Of a stretch of 64,000 nt of DNA, positions 1-13,000 are shown piece after piece. Below the pieces are notes generated by a model. That model did no database searches, was not told the DNA's origin, and saw only the letters and a list, made by a program, of their open reading frames with translations. A program made the translations under genes and the position numbers. Origin of the DNA: Diadema setosum. Taxonomy: Eukaryota; Echinodermata; Echinoidea; Diadematoida; Diadematidae. The DNA is taken from the NCBI RefSeq assembly GCF_964275005.1, contig NC_092701.1, forward strand, positions 13,390,670 to 13,454,669, read 5' to 3'. Every line of letters begins with the position of its first letter. Within the stretch, counting starts at the first letter, position 1.

Positions 1-143
1 GTAGTAGATTGGGTGTTTAGAATGATTATATACTATACTGACATTTGATTGCTGTAATGCAAATGACACTGCAATAACAGACTGTTGTTATCAATCTTGA
101 GAGCATCTTGTACAGTAACACAATTTATTTTTCTGCCTTCCAG

Positions 144-3100
144 CTCCCATTTGGATTACCACCAATCTTCCAAGATCTGCCAGAAAGGGTTAATGCCTTT
201 CTCAACTGTCCAGAGAAGCTATCTATCCACGATGTGTACTCTGCTCAAAAGTAAAATCATCCTTTTCCCAAAGAAATTCTTTTGAAAAACGTTGATATAA
301 TCAGAAATTCCCAAACCTTAGCTTAACATTTTCCTGCATTTTGATATAGCAGACAGAATTCTTCCTTTCCTGAACATCTTCCTCTTGGTTACAATATTCA
401 TGGATCTGCTCCACTGTCTAGCACCCTGATCATAATCATAAGTATAATATCCACTCCATATCCACTCCATATACATACTATTATTACCCAGGTCATGGGA
501 TAGGCCTACATTATTTCAACCAGCACTGACAGTGCTCACTCTGTATGTGATGTGTCTAGAAGTGCTTTAAGTAGTGATTTTTATGACAGACAACATGTAC
601 AGTGAAAAAAAACAGACAAACAAACAAACAAACAAACCTCAGATTAACTACCGGTTCAGATAATCATTTCATTTTTGTTGATGAAACAGCGGTCATTATC
701 ACTTCCAAGTTTTTCATCGTCAGTCTTATTTATTTCTTTAAAAATCTTTTCATTCACCTCCTTAAAAAAACAACATAAAAACCATATTACAATGAATTTG
801 ACTTTATGCGTGCTAAAATCATACACATGTTTGAAGTATTATCTTAGCTGTATTTGCATGAATTCTGCTGAATTTTTACTGCTGAACTGATTATTTCCTG
901 AAGGAAACTGCCCAGAAAATCAACTCCAGCCAACCTGTACAATGTAAGTCTGTGTCCATTGCAGACAACACTACAAGTGGAGAGGAACGCAGTGACAGGA
1001 GAACTGCTTGGTTACAAAGAGGTGAGCCCTGGAGATGTGTAGCAAAACTTGCCTCCCTAGCAATATTCCACACAAAATAGTAGAAAATGCCTCAAAGTAG
1101 TGTGTTCTTTGAGAGCAAATTCAATGTCAGTTCCTTTATGGTGTAATGTCTGAATACATGAGCTATCATTAATGTCAGAAATTATCATGGATAACCAGTA
1201 CAGCAATTGGTATTAAACAGAGTGATTTTACAACTTATTTTTTCTGTGTATACAATTGAAGACAGATCAAATAACCATATTTGAATGCTCAGTATATTAT
1301 ACTTGTGGGTGAGATTGTGTGTCAAAAGAAAATGTACTGTCTTTGGAGTTCCAATTAGTTGCCAACAATTATCTTTGACTTCAAATTGATGAAAGTCTTG
1401 CATCAAGTTGTTATTATTGCAATTGATTGACAAATTGCCCTACATTGATGTAAATAAACACTGAATTGCTTAGTGTTTTAGTTAGTGTTTCAGTGTTTTG
1501 TCAATAAGTTAAACTATCTTTGATGGTAATTATGTCATTGAAAATGAAATATGTTCCATAATTTTGCCTTTTCACTGTTCAGTAATGATTGCTGTTAATG
1601 AAAACAGTACTGCAGTTCATAATCACACAATGAGGAAAAGTCATCAGAATTCAAACTTTCCCTGTGTTATGTTGTGGTAATTCATGTGAGGAAAAACTTT
1701 GGAACATATTTCAGTTTTGGCATTGCGTAAAATTTATCGAATTTAATGCATTTGTCAAGGTTCCCGTTGAAGACACCAGTGCCACGGCTAAAAACAGCCT
1801 ATCCCTGACCAGGCAACCCGGCCCGTTGTCTGAGGCCGTCCGAGGGAGCACCACTAACTTTCCCTTCATGCCTGGTGGCCTTGATGATGAATCCTTCCTT
1901 GATGATGAAGCAGTGCTGCTGACTGAAAAGCTCCAGGGGGAAGATGACGTAGACTTTGAGAACGACCTACAGACCGCTCCCCCAGACTGGGAGTTTGGAA
2001 TGGTCTTTGAGAAGAAGGCCAAGGAGGAGGAAGAGGATATGCAGAAGGAAGAGCCAGTGGCAGAGTTCAAGCCCTGTGCAGGTACTGTTGGACTCAGTGA
2101 CATCTTCGAGGCTGATGATCAGTTTGCTTTCCTGGATAAGGAAACTAGGGAAGACACTACAGCCAGTGATAATGTCATCAAACCAAAGGTGAGTGGAAAT
2201 GATGTTTAGTAGTCTTACGCTCATTGATAATGAAGAGCATCACACATGTTACAGTTGTTTCACTTGAAGCATACATATAGTCCTCGTAATTGAGACTAAA
2301 GAAAAAAAATCATATATATTGAAGTTAAGTAGTCATTCATATGTGTACAACAACATTCTAAGGGTGAATGTGACATGGTTTGGTGAGCACTAGACCCACT
2401 GCTCTCTTATTTCCTGCAAGATATGGTCGAAGTGGTGGCGTGGTGGTGGCATGCTTTTGTGTATTATTATTACACTCACAATATAATGGATGTTGCCAAT
2501 GCATTTGAAATTGTTTGATTCACATTTTTCTTCTCACACCTCAGGTGGTAAAGGAAGAACCAACTATGAAGAAGGATGAGGAATTTGAGCAAATTGTTCC
2601 AGAGGTATACTGACCAGTTTATTACTTTTGTTATTATACAATGTATGTGTCTTGGTTTTGATTGGCCATTGTCATTGATTGTTTGTTGTTGTTTTTTTTT
2701 CTTGTTCATTGTCATTCATCGGTTTTATAGCCTATACTCCAGTACCTCATAGTTTTCATAGTTGTACTATGGCTTGTGTAAATTGGAAGAAGGAGAAGCC
2801 ACTTTTCGGAAGAAAAAAGAGAAATGAAATGAAAGAGATTTGTTTAATTTTTAAGCAGTTTACCAAACTTTCTTTTACATAATTGAACCTTTGCATCTGA
2901 TATTTATACTCCATCCTTGTTTTATTATCAATATTATGTTAGCACTGGGGAATCGAACATATTTTGTTTGTAGAATATTGAAGTATTTAATGTTCTTATG
3001 TATTCTCCCCCTACATTTCCTCCACCAAACACCAAGACCAAAGAAAAACAGGAGGCCACAGAGGATCCCAAGAAGAAAAAAGCCTGGGCTATCAAAGTTG

Positions 3101-3156
3101 ATGTGAGCTCACCAGTGGAAGACTTCTACAAGAAAATTCCTGTCATGGCACACAAG
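144..3156 (+). CDS. SKIC2: SKIC2 N-terminal exons (Ski3/Ski8-binding region)
   Basis: Five exons (144-250, 904-1021, 1760-2188, 2545-2604, 3037-3156) encode the poorly conserved N-terminus. It is recognisable from LPFGLPP at the start, GELLGYKE before the third exon, [13 protein letters not shown] and NFPFMPGG in the third, and [20 protein letters not shown] in the fifth, which match the order in vertebrate SKIV2L. The third and fourth exons are very acidic (runs of Glu and Asp). A possible 21-nt intron at 944-964 was rejected, because reading through keeps frame and matches the family length. In the yeast complex this segment contacts Ski3 and Ski8; that role is inferred here. Confidence 0.85.
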
Positions 3157-3992
3157 GTGAAGGTTTACTTGTTAATACCTTATTGTGAGATACATCCAGC
3201 CACAATGGCAACATGACTTGTAAGTCGACTGGTCAATTGTATGTCAAAAGCAATAACTTACCATCCTGCCACATCAGCAAAATGTTACTGAGTTTGTACC
3301 TTGTGTAGTGATATTCCTCTAGAATAACTTGTCATTATTACATCATCAATTGTCATTGTACAGTCACAAAGTTTTCCTTTTGATTGCTTACACAATGTGC
3401 AGTTTGAATCATCTGTGCGAAAATACCCACATATTGCATCAAGCTATACTTTATAAAAGAAAGGGAAAAAAATCAATTGAAAATACGAATAAATGACAGT
3501 CCTGTATTGTCCTGTACCCTTTCCATGCCTTGCATCTGTACTACTTTGAAACCATAAATATCTTCTTCTATTTTTTTCTTCAGTATCCATTTGAGCTGGA
3601 CATCTTCCAGAAGCAGGCTATTCTAAGGTTGGAAAATCACCAGAGTGTATTTGTTGCTGCACACACATCTGCTGGAAAGACTGTGGTGGCAGAATATGCA
3701 ATTGCATTATCTATCAAACACTTCACAAGGTTTGTTGCCACTCGCAAAGTTTATCACATTACCAGTTTGCCCTTCCTGAAACTCTGTTTTATCATGGCAG
3801 TGTACAATATGATGAACTAAAGAACTTTCTTTCATCCCAAAAATTTCATTAGGATGGAGATTTAAGGCACTACCCACCAGTTAACTTCTCTTATAGGCTA
3901 CATGGTCACAATCAACCAGTGTCAATAGGGCCAGTGTCCATATGTCCAAATACTTGATGTGATGTATAGTAAATCCCCCTTCCCCCCCCCCA

Positions 3993-4023
<31 letters not shown>

Positions 4024-7000
4024 GCTGTGCTATTAGAAACAGTACATTGGAAGTCACTTGCAAATTTTGCTTGTATCTCCCTCATGATATCGCTTTGATA
4101 ATAGTTGCTTTCCATCACTTAAGCTGAGACTCAGGAAATTGAAAGTGATATGACTTTGCTTAACAACCTGTTGGTGCAGATAACACTAACCTAGTACAGC
4201 AAGGTATGTATCAATGTTGAAATGTTCATTAAGTTATCATATATTATCTCACAGATTGTGCACCTTGTTCCACTATTGTCAATCAATTTAATTGTTTGTA
4301 TTGCAGGAGTGTGTATACTTCACCAATCAAGGCTCTATCTAATCAGAAGTTCAGAGATTTCAGGACTACATTCGGTGATGAGTCAGTTGGCCTCCTCACA
4401 GGAGATGTGCAGATAAGAACAGAAGCTCCCTGCCTCATCATGACAACAGAAATTCTCAGGTAGGGTTTCTCCTTTTCTGAAACCTATTCCATGTTATGCA
4501 GGCCTTGAATTTCGCCAGTTTTAGGGACAGGCAATTTTTGGTTTTAGGGGCACTCTCTCTCAAAATTTTTTAAGGGCAGCAAGGAAAAGTTGCAGTAAGC
4601 ATGGTAATTTTGAGAGAGGCATTGCGGCAAGTAGATAGGGCATTGCGGCAAATTGCCTTTTGCCTCTCGGGTGATTCGAGGCCTGTTATGTATTGTAAAC
4701 TAAGGAGATTTAATCCAAGAATGATCAATTAATGTACTTTTTACATGTTTAGTAATAGCAACAGACAGGTGATAACAATTCCTCTAAGGATTATCGTGAT
4801 GTCAGACCGCTATGCTGTCAGCTCTTTCATCAGGCACTCAGTTTCACATGTGTTCCTCACAGCAGATAATGAGTACATCATGCGATGTTAGAAGTGATGT
4901 ACGGTGAGTAGTGCCACTGAACTCACAGATGAAAATGTTGCATTAATGGCAAAACATGATGAGTCACAGACAATACACACAAGTATATTCTGTTGATATG
5001 AATTGCTGAGTCTCTCAATGACAACTTGGACTGAAAGCATGAAGTCAGAAATACACAGGGCTCAGTTGCTCGGCTGCATCCTATCGGGCAAGAGATATGC
5101 TACGTTTACATCATGTAGGAATTAGTAGTAATTAGTACATCATGTTCCTGGCAGCCATGGCAACTCTCAACTCTGTTTGCCCAAAATGCAGTGCGCTGTA
5201 AGTAGATCGGACATTCTGATGTTTTTCCCCTCCATATTCTAGTCTTAATTGTTCCAGTCCTTGCTCCAGTGAACATGTAGCTATCAGAAGTTGTTCTCAT
5301 GGCATCTGGTTGGGCTAGACTACACAATATTTTCTGTCGTTTTGTCCACGATGGCCTTGAACACGACTGCCATGGCCATCGGGAACATGGTGTAAACACA
5401 GCATAGGGGAAGGTTGGCGTGAGCTCATCCATATCACAACTGTGCATACTTTTGCCAGCTGAAATGAATGAATGAATGAATGAGACTCTGTTGCCCAACA
5501 AACAATATGACTTATACTCATATCAGGAATATAAATATTGAATGGATACTTTTTGACACCATCTGTTATGCCCATTCAATTTTATTCATTTGTACCAGGT
5601 CCATGCTCTACAATGGCTCAGAGATAATTCGTGATTTGGAGTGGGTCATCTTTGATGAGGTACACTACATCAATGACGCAGAGGTATGTGAAATGGAGTA
5701 GATGCTATCCAAATATCCTCAGAATCACTGCAATAGAATCACAAATACTGTAGGGGGTTACCTGTGATTTATTGGTTGATGAATACGTATACTGTATACG
5801 CCGAATATTTCGCGAGATTTTATTTTTGTGAATTTCGCAAGTCGGGTGCTATTCGCGAAATTAAAAACACACGAAAATATTGACTCTGATCCCGATGTGG
5901 ATGTGACATACGCGTGTACATTTCTCCGTTCAGTGCAGGACTCCATAATTATAAATTTAACCACTCACGAAATCGTTGAGAATTCCCGATTCACGAAAAT
6001 TTAGACTCGCAAAATATATGGCATATGCAGTATAATGTTGATACTGCCAGCAGTCATGTTGTAGATGCAGATGAATTTCCTGACTGGTACCAAGTGCTCA
6101 GAAAGTGTTGAAAACTGTCTCATTGCAGCGAGGAGTGGTATGGGAAGAGGTTCTCATAATGCTTCCGGACCATGTCAACATCATCCTCCTCAGTGCCACA
6201 GTGCCAAACACCATGGAGTTTGCAGACTGGGTTGGGTGAGCAGTCACATTGCAGTGCCAACAGTATCTCATAATGGGACAACAGTACAAGATGTATGTAT
6301 TAATGTAGGGATTTGTTCAGGGTGTCTGTTTCAGGTTAGTTAGGTTTCCATATTTTAGTTTCTTTCGTAATTCTGCTTCTTATGTTTAACAGTATATCAA
6401 TCATAGGATTTATTGTATTAATTGTGGGGGGAATGCATTTTACAAGCACTGCTTTTTAGCATTCCTCCCCATTCCAGCACTCCTGTATGCTTACGATATT
6501 TTCTAAACTTATATCTTATTATGCGTTAAGAGGTAATTTGTGTATTCAATTTCTGTAAAATATGTCTATGTTTTTGTCGGAAATGGAAAAAATGAATGAA
6601 TAAATTTATGAATGAATGAATGAGTGAATGAATGAATGAATGAATGAATGAATAGTATAATATAGTCGATGTCACAACATTTGCTCTTGCGACAAAAGCT
6701 GTGGTCTTATTTTCTCCAAGAACTTAGGGTTAGGGTTTGGATTGTGATAGGGATATAGGCTTAGTTAAATGTGAGGATTAGGATTTGGGTTAGGGTTGTT
6801 TTGTGGTTTTGTGTGTGTGTTCTTGTTTGTATTATTCATTGCAAAGTTAGGATTCCTTGTGTCCTTAAAATAATGCTGTAGTTTTAATACTCTTATATAG
6901 TTCAGATGTAGACTGGTCAGGGTAATGGTATTTCAAACTCTTTGAATTTCCTATTATGTCATTACATATCGCTAATCTTATACCTAACTATGAGAAATGT

Positions 7001-10000
7001 GTGTTTGTTTTTTTATAGGTTTAACAGTACTTTGTCTCATGACAAAATAGTGTAAACACAGGTGGAGATGATATGCTTCATTGATAATATACCTGTGTGA
7101 GGAGTAAATGTATTGCATGTTCATCACAGATATACATGGTCTTGATATTTCTGCATAATGATTGAATGATCTTGTTTATAGGAGGATCAAGCGAAAAAGT
7201 ATCTATGTGATCAGCACACTGAAGAGACCAGTTCCCCTGGAGCATTTCCTCTTCACTGGGAACAGTACTAAGACCAGTGATGAGCTCTTCCTCCTGGTAG
7301 ACGCTGCTTCCTCTTTCCTCCAGCCAGGGTAGGATGCTAGTCACAGTGTTAACCCATTTGGGATGAGCTGATTTTTGCTATTACACACATTTGCCATAGC
7401 CACCTGCCTGAATAAAATTAGGACTAGTGTTGAAAGGATTAAGTGTGAATGTTATCTATAACTCCCTTGAGTGATGTAGTAAATATGAATTATACATTAT
7501 TTTAACCATGCTTCAGATAACCAGAGCTTAACTTTGTAGACTGATAGAATAAGTGTAGGATATTTCACCATCGTGATATATACCCACTTTCCTCATCTTC
7601 ACAAGACAAGAAGTGAAGATGTATTTACTGTTCCAGAGAGTGCTGAAAATGAAAAGATAATGGTTTTGAATAAAACTAAACCTAACCTAACTGATTACAC
7701 TTTCCCCATGTTACAACAGCAGACCTTCCACAATTCTCTTCTATGTGCAATTTACCCAGCAGACTGTGGGTAATAGATTTGAGTGTAACTGGAACGGCTT
7801 TTCCCACTTGTGAAAATTCATCAGTTGAATAGCTCATCTTAATTGCACAGGGAATGCAAGAAGATTTTGATTGGTAATATTACATCTCTCCCCACTAAAC
7901 TCTTTCTCAGTGCTAGTGTCTGTGTTTAGTCTCTCTGTAGGTGTAATGTAGCGTATTCTTTTAATAGTGTCAATGCTACCATATGTTATTATGTAAAAGA
8001 AGAACTAATGACGGTGATTGGGAAAAATACAACGAAAATACAGTTATGAGATTAAAGAACTATCAAAAAACAAAACAGCAAGTTTAATGTGATTACTAGG
8101 TATGTGTTAGAGAAGTATCGTACCATAGTTTCTTTTATTTTACTTTTCTTATTCTGTCATAGATATTTTCTTATGACGAAAAAAAAAACATTCTTCTTCA
8201 GTCAAGTCTTTGCCAGTAATTATCATTTTATTTTCCATGGAAAATACTTTTTTGACTAGGTACTGAGACATATTACAGCAAATTTCATTTGCCATGCCTT
8301 TTGAAGGAGTTCAGTCAAGTTGCTCATGTAACATGTTAGAAAATGGCTTCTTTCTGAAACTTTTTCTTCATATTATCTAGAGAGCTCAAGCAATTAACTC
8401 AAACTTTCAATGTTTAGAATGGATTGCCTGATTTTCCTTAAACTTTCTGAGTGTTTGTCTAGTTTTTTCTGCATTTGCATAATCCTCACATATTACATTA
8501 TACACAGAACACCTAATGCAAGTTGTATGTATGTATGTAGACATGTTGTAAATGAGTTGGTAATATAATATAACTTATTTGTAGGTACAAGAAAGCAGTG
8601 CAGGCAAAGAAGGACAGAGAAAAGAAGAGCAGTGCAGCTTTTGGTGCCAAGGGGTCAAGACAAGGTCACTCTAAAGGGGTAAGTTTTCACGTATCCAGCA
8701 TATTTTGATAAGAGAGAGAGATATGAAACAAATGGTATGACACGGCACTATTAAGCAAAGATTAATCATATATTTCTTTGGTGTGCTATTGTGTTCGTTT
8801 TGTTTGAAGATTAGAGATGTGACATATTCTTTTCAAGCACTCTGATAATTCTGTTGGTATTCTTGATATCAAACAGATAATATCAATGTTACCACTTCAA
8901 CTATTAGTACTGATATTTGATTGAAATTGGACAGTTTACAAAAGATTCAAGGTTATACTATATTATCATCTATATAGGACATTTTAATGTCACATTAAAA
9001 ACACGTATTGTTGTCCGCTCAATTTTTACCGTTCAATATCAGAGCATATTGAACGAAATGCATAGGCCAACGTATTAATTCCACATAGGCTACCGTTGTT
9101 ACTGGCCGTTCAAGATCACACTGTATTCTGTCTCGTCTGTTGCATGAGCGCTTGCTTAGTGCACAAATACTTGCTACTAGTGCACGTCATTTTGTTACTT
9201 CACAAGCGCGCAAATACAGTGTAATCTTGCTAGTTGCTTTCTTTGCTTCATACACAGTTTTAGGGGCTTCCCCTTCTCAGTGCTGGGATGTGACTGCCGA
9301 GTTAACTTCAAAGACGAGTAGAAGCCCAGTATTTTTGTGCAGTTTATGCTTGATCTACTTGATTGTAGATGAAATTAATTATATTGGATGGCATTAATTC
9401 ATGGGATACCAGGGAATATTGCACTCGTTAGGGCCAATATTGCACTCATCTTCGATTCGTGCAATATTGGCCCTAACTCATGCAATATTCCCTGGTATCC
9501 CATTCATAGCCATCCAATATAGTATATATATTTCCTTCTTCCTTCCTCTTCAGGATAAGAATGTCTACATGTCTGTGGTGGAGATGCTGAGAAAGAAGGA
9601 GCAGCTTCCTGTTGTCTGCTTCACGTTCTCCAAGAAGCGCTGCAATGAGAACGCCGCCCAGCTGTCTAGCCTAGACCTGACCACGGGCAAGGAGAAGAGT
9701 GAGATCACCGTCTTCATCAAGAAGTCTGTAGACAAACTAAAAGGGTCGGACAAGAAGCTCCCACAGGTACAGGTTGTATACACATTTATCCTCTAGTAAT
9801 TTCGAATCCTGTGATCTAATTGATCAATCATCCACTAAATATTTCTCATATTTCATGAATGAGGTCATTGCCCCGCTGTATTTTGTGTTTTGCATTGTGC
9901 ACGTATGATTGATCTTGTGCAGACCACGAACATGGCTTACAGCCTGTGATGTCAACATCACCTGTGGAGAGAAATTAATGAGAAGAAAGTTGCCACAACC

Positions 10001-13000
10001 CCCAAAATATGATAAAAAGCAAATGCAGTGGCAGCTCGGTCTCCAGGTTGAGATCTACACAGAAAAAGATCAAATCATTTCCACCTGCTTGTTCTCACGA
10101 AATACAGAAGACATCTATGGTCTGGTACCACACAGGGGGTAACTGCCATGGTAGTAGTGTTAGGAGATGTAGAGAGCACTGAAGCTCATTCACTCTGCAT
10201 GTGTTTGCAGGATTAACTATACAGTTTACTGATTTTTCAGACAAGTGTAATTTTCCTTGGTACATCATATTCTTGAAACAACTGGTGTATTGCTATATGG
10301 CATAATGTATTTCAATCGTAGATGAAATGCCATTGTAGAGGTGCAATGGCCTCTCTGTGAAGCAGTCTGTTCATGTTCGACACTCTCCAAATGAAAATTA
10401 ATAAAGCATTCTCTAGACTGAGAAATGAAGGTGTAGGAGCCTTTTCTACATTTACGTCACACTTATGTACAGTGTATGTTCTCATCATGAAGTTGATCCC
10501 AAACTGATTTTTTTTTTCTGAACTACAGTGAATTATAGAATGCAGATGTTTCAATTGCATTTGGAACCAATTTAATGAAGCAAGTGTAATTTCAGTTTCA
10601 TGTTGTATTTCAGTGTATATTTTGAATCCGCCATGATGATTCTTCATATCTCTGTATCTACTCCATGATGTACTGTATACGCCGAATATTTCGCGAGGTT
10701 TTTATTTTCACGAATTTCGCGAGTCAGGTGCTATTCGCGAAATTAAAGACACACGAAAATATTGACTCTGATCCTGATGCGGATGTGACGTACGCGTGTA
10801 CATTTCTCCGTTCAGTTCAAGACTCCACGATCGCGAATTTAACCACTCGCAAAATCGTCGGGAATTCCCGATTCGCGAAAATTTAGACTCGCAAAATATA
10901 TGGCGTATACAGTATGCTGTCTTCTTGGATGTGACATTTTTTGCTTGCATTCACTGTAAAAAGTCATTGTGAGTCCAACAACATTGTGTCTTGACTTCAT
11001 GAAGAGAGAGAATATTGGAAGACAATGGGGCATAGCTTTGATCACAAGGCCGTATGTAATCTTCATTGTCTGACAGGTGTTGCATCTCACAGAGCTCTTG
11101 AAACATGGACTGGCCGTTCACCACAGTGGCATTCTACCCATCCTCAAAGAAGTGGTAGAAATGCTGTTCCAGAGAGGTCTTGTGAAGGTCAGTGAAAAGA
11201 GGATCAACGACACTTTTTCATGCAGTCAAGAAATTATAGTTTAACTCTTTTTGTGATAGTAATATCAGCATGTTTTGTGAGTAAGAGTAATATGCAAGTC
11301 ATGTTGAGTCCCTTTAAAGATGTGAGAATAGATTGAACTGAAGGTATATAAATGGTATGCTCGTGAAAGTGTCCGCCATTTATACAGATATGTGCATTGA
11401 CAGGGTAAATGTACACCATGTGTATAAAGAGCCTTCTCTGCTCGTTGTCTATGTGATGCAGCTCCTCTTTGCCACGGAGACCTTTGCTATGGGAGTCAAC
11501 ATGCCAGCACGTACCGTCCTCTTTGATTCCATCAAGAAGCATGATGGCACCAGCCTGCGCCACCTCCTCCCAGGGGAGTACATCCAAATGGCTGGCAGGG
11601 CGGGGCGCAGGGGACTGGACAGCACTGGGATGGTCATCCTACTCTGCAAGGGGGATGTTCCCGAGATGTCCGATCTACACTACATGATGAAGGTAGGTCT
11701 CCAGATCTCCTTCCTTGGTCATTCTCATCGCCAAAGACTCAAAACAGAGACTCCAACCCCGAGCATCTCTTCACCCATTGAAGACTAGCCCCGAGTATAC
11801 TTGGGCAGGTGTCTTTGGGAAATATGCATGAGAGGAAAGTCAGCTCATTCTCAATGGGTTAAACAAGAGATTCTCCCGCCTGGACCCCCTATCAAGCTGG
11901 AGATTGCATGAACATGAGAACAATATTATGTGTGCATGTATACATCATGAGTTCAAAGTGCAATGTGCCTTGCAACCAGGGTCCAGAGACCTTAAGTGAG
12001 CCGTGGAGGCTCTAGGGTTATACATGTAGATGCTCTCTGGTGCAGCTGTCTTAGCCTTATTTTCTATCAAGTATGACAAAACTGAAGTTGAGCAGGAGAA
12101 AGCAAAATTTTAGGGGATACACATACAGCTAGAGCGGGAGAAATTCAAACTCGTGTGGGAGAGTGGGAGATTTTGAGAAAATGACCCCAAAGTGTGAGAT
12201 CTCCTGCTCAAGTTACTGCATTTTCCCTTCAGCAGACTTCAACTGTTAATATTATTTGAAATGTAAGGTTATTGAACCGGAACATAAACCAGTATTCTTG
12301 AGTATGTTTTGTTGTATTGATGGGCTTATTTGATATAAGCTGTGTGCATTTGAATCAGAAAATGCATTTTACTACCACTGTATGCATCAGCTTGAGGATG
12401 TTTGTTTTGTGCCTGTGATAGGGTCGTCCCACCAAGCTGGAGTCCCAGTTCCGCCTGACCTATGGAATGATCCTGAACCTGCTGCGAGTGGAGGAGCTGA
12501 GGGTAGAGGATATGATGAGGAGGAGCTTCTCTGAGTTTGCTACCAGGAAGGACACAGCCAGGTACCGCCAGCAGTGCAGAGATCTCAGCCAGCAGGCAAA
12601 GCAGGTCTGCAGCCGTTTGACCCCCTTTCTGTAGCTTTTCACATGGTCTCATCATCTTTTGTCATTATCTTTTGTAGATTGCTGCTTCTTTCATTTGCTG
12701 AAATAAAAGAGAGGAGTGAATGTGATCCTACTTGAACTGAGGTGGAATTACTCATAAACAAGTCTCTCCCATTTATTAGTACTCATCCCCTTTTTCCTAT
12801 CAAATACCTGGGAAATATAAAGAGGAAAATTGAAGGTAAACCATTGAATCTATAATGTATAACACCCAATTCATGTGCTTGTAGTATAAGAACAATTTTT
12901 GAGTTGTCGATGCACTGTGCAAGAATATTGCACAAGGCGCGAGATAAGCCTAGTCAAAAAGTTAAAAAGTTGAACTTGAAAGCACAATGAAGTTACAAAA

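Noticed and set aside
944..964. GTAAGT...TTGCAG, a possible 21-nt intron
   Set aside because: Too short for an animal spliceosomal intron; reading through is open, in phase and matches the family length.
1711..2103. 130-codon - strand open frame
   Set aside because: Antisense to the coding exon 1760-2188 of SKIC2.
5106..5501. 131-codon open frame on the - strand
   Set aside because: Biased composition, partly over a GAAT microsatellite, with no recognised motif.
6725..6800. Interstitial telomere repeat
   Set aside because: Only two or three degenerate TTAGGG units; could be chance.
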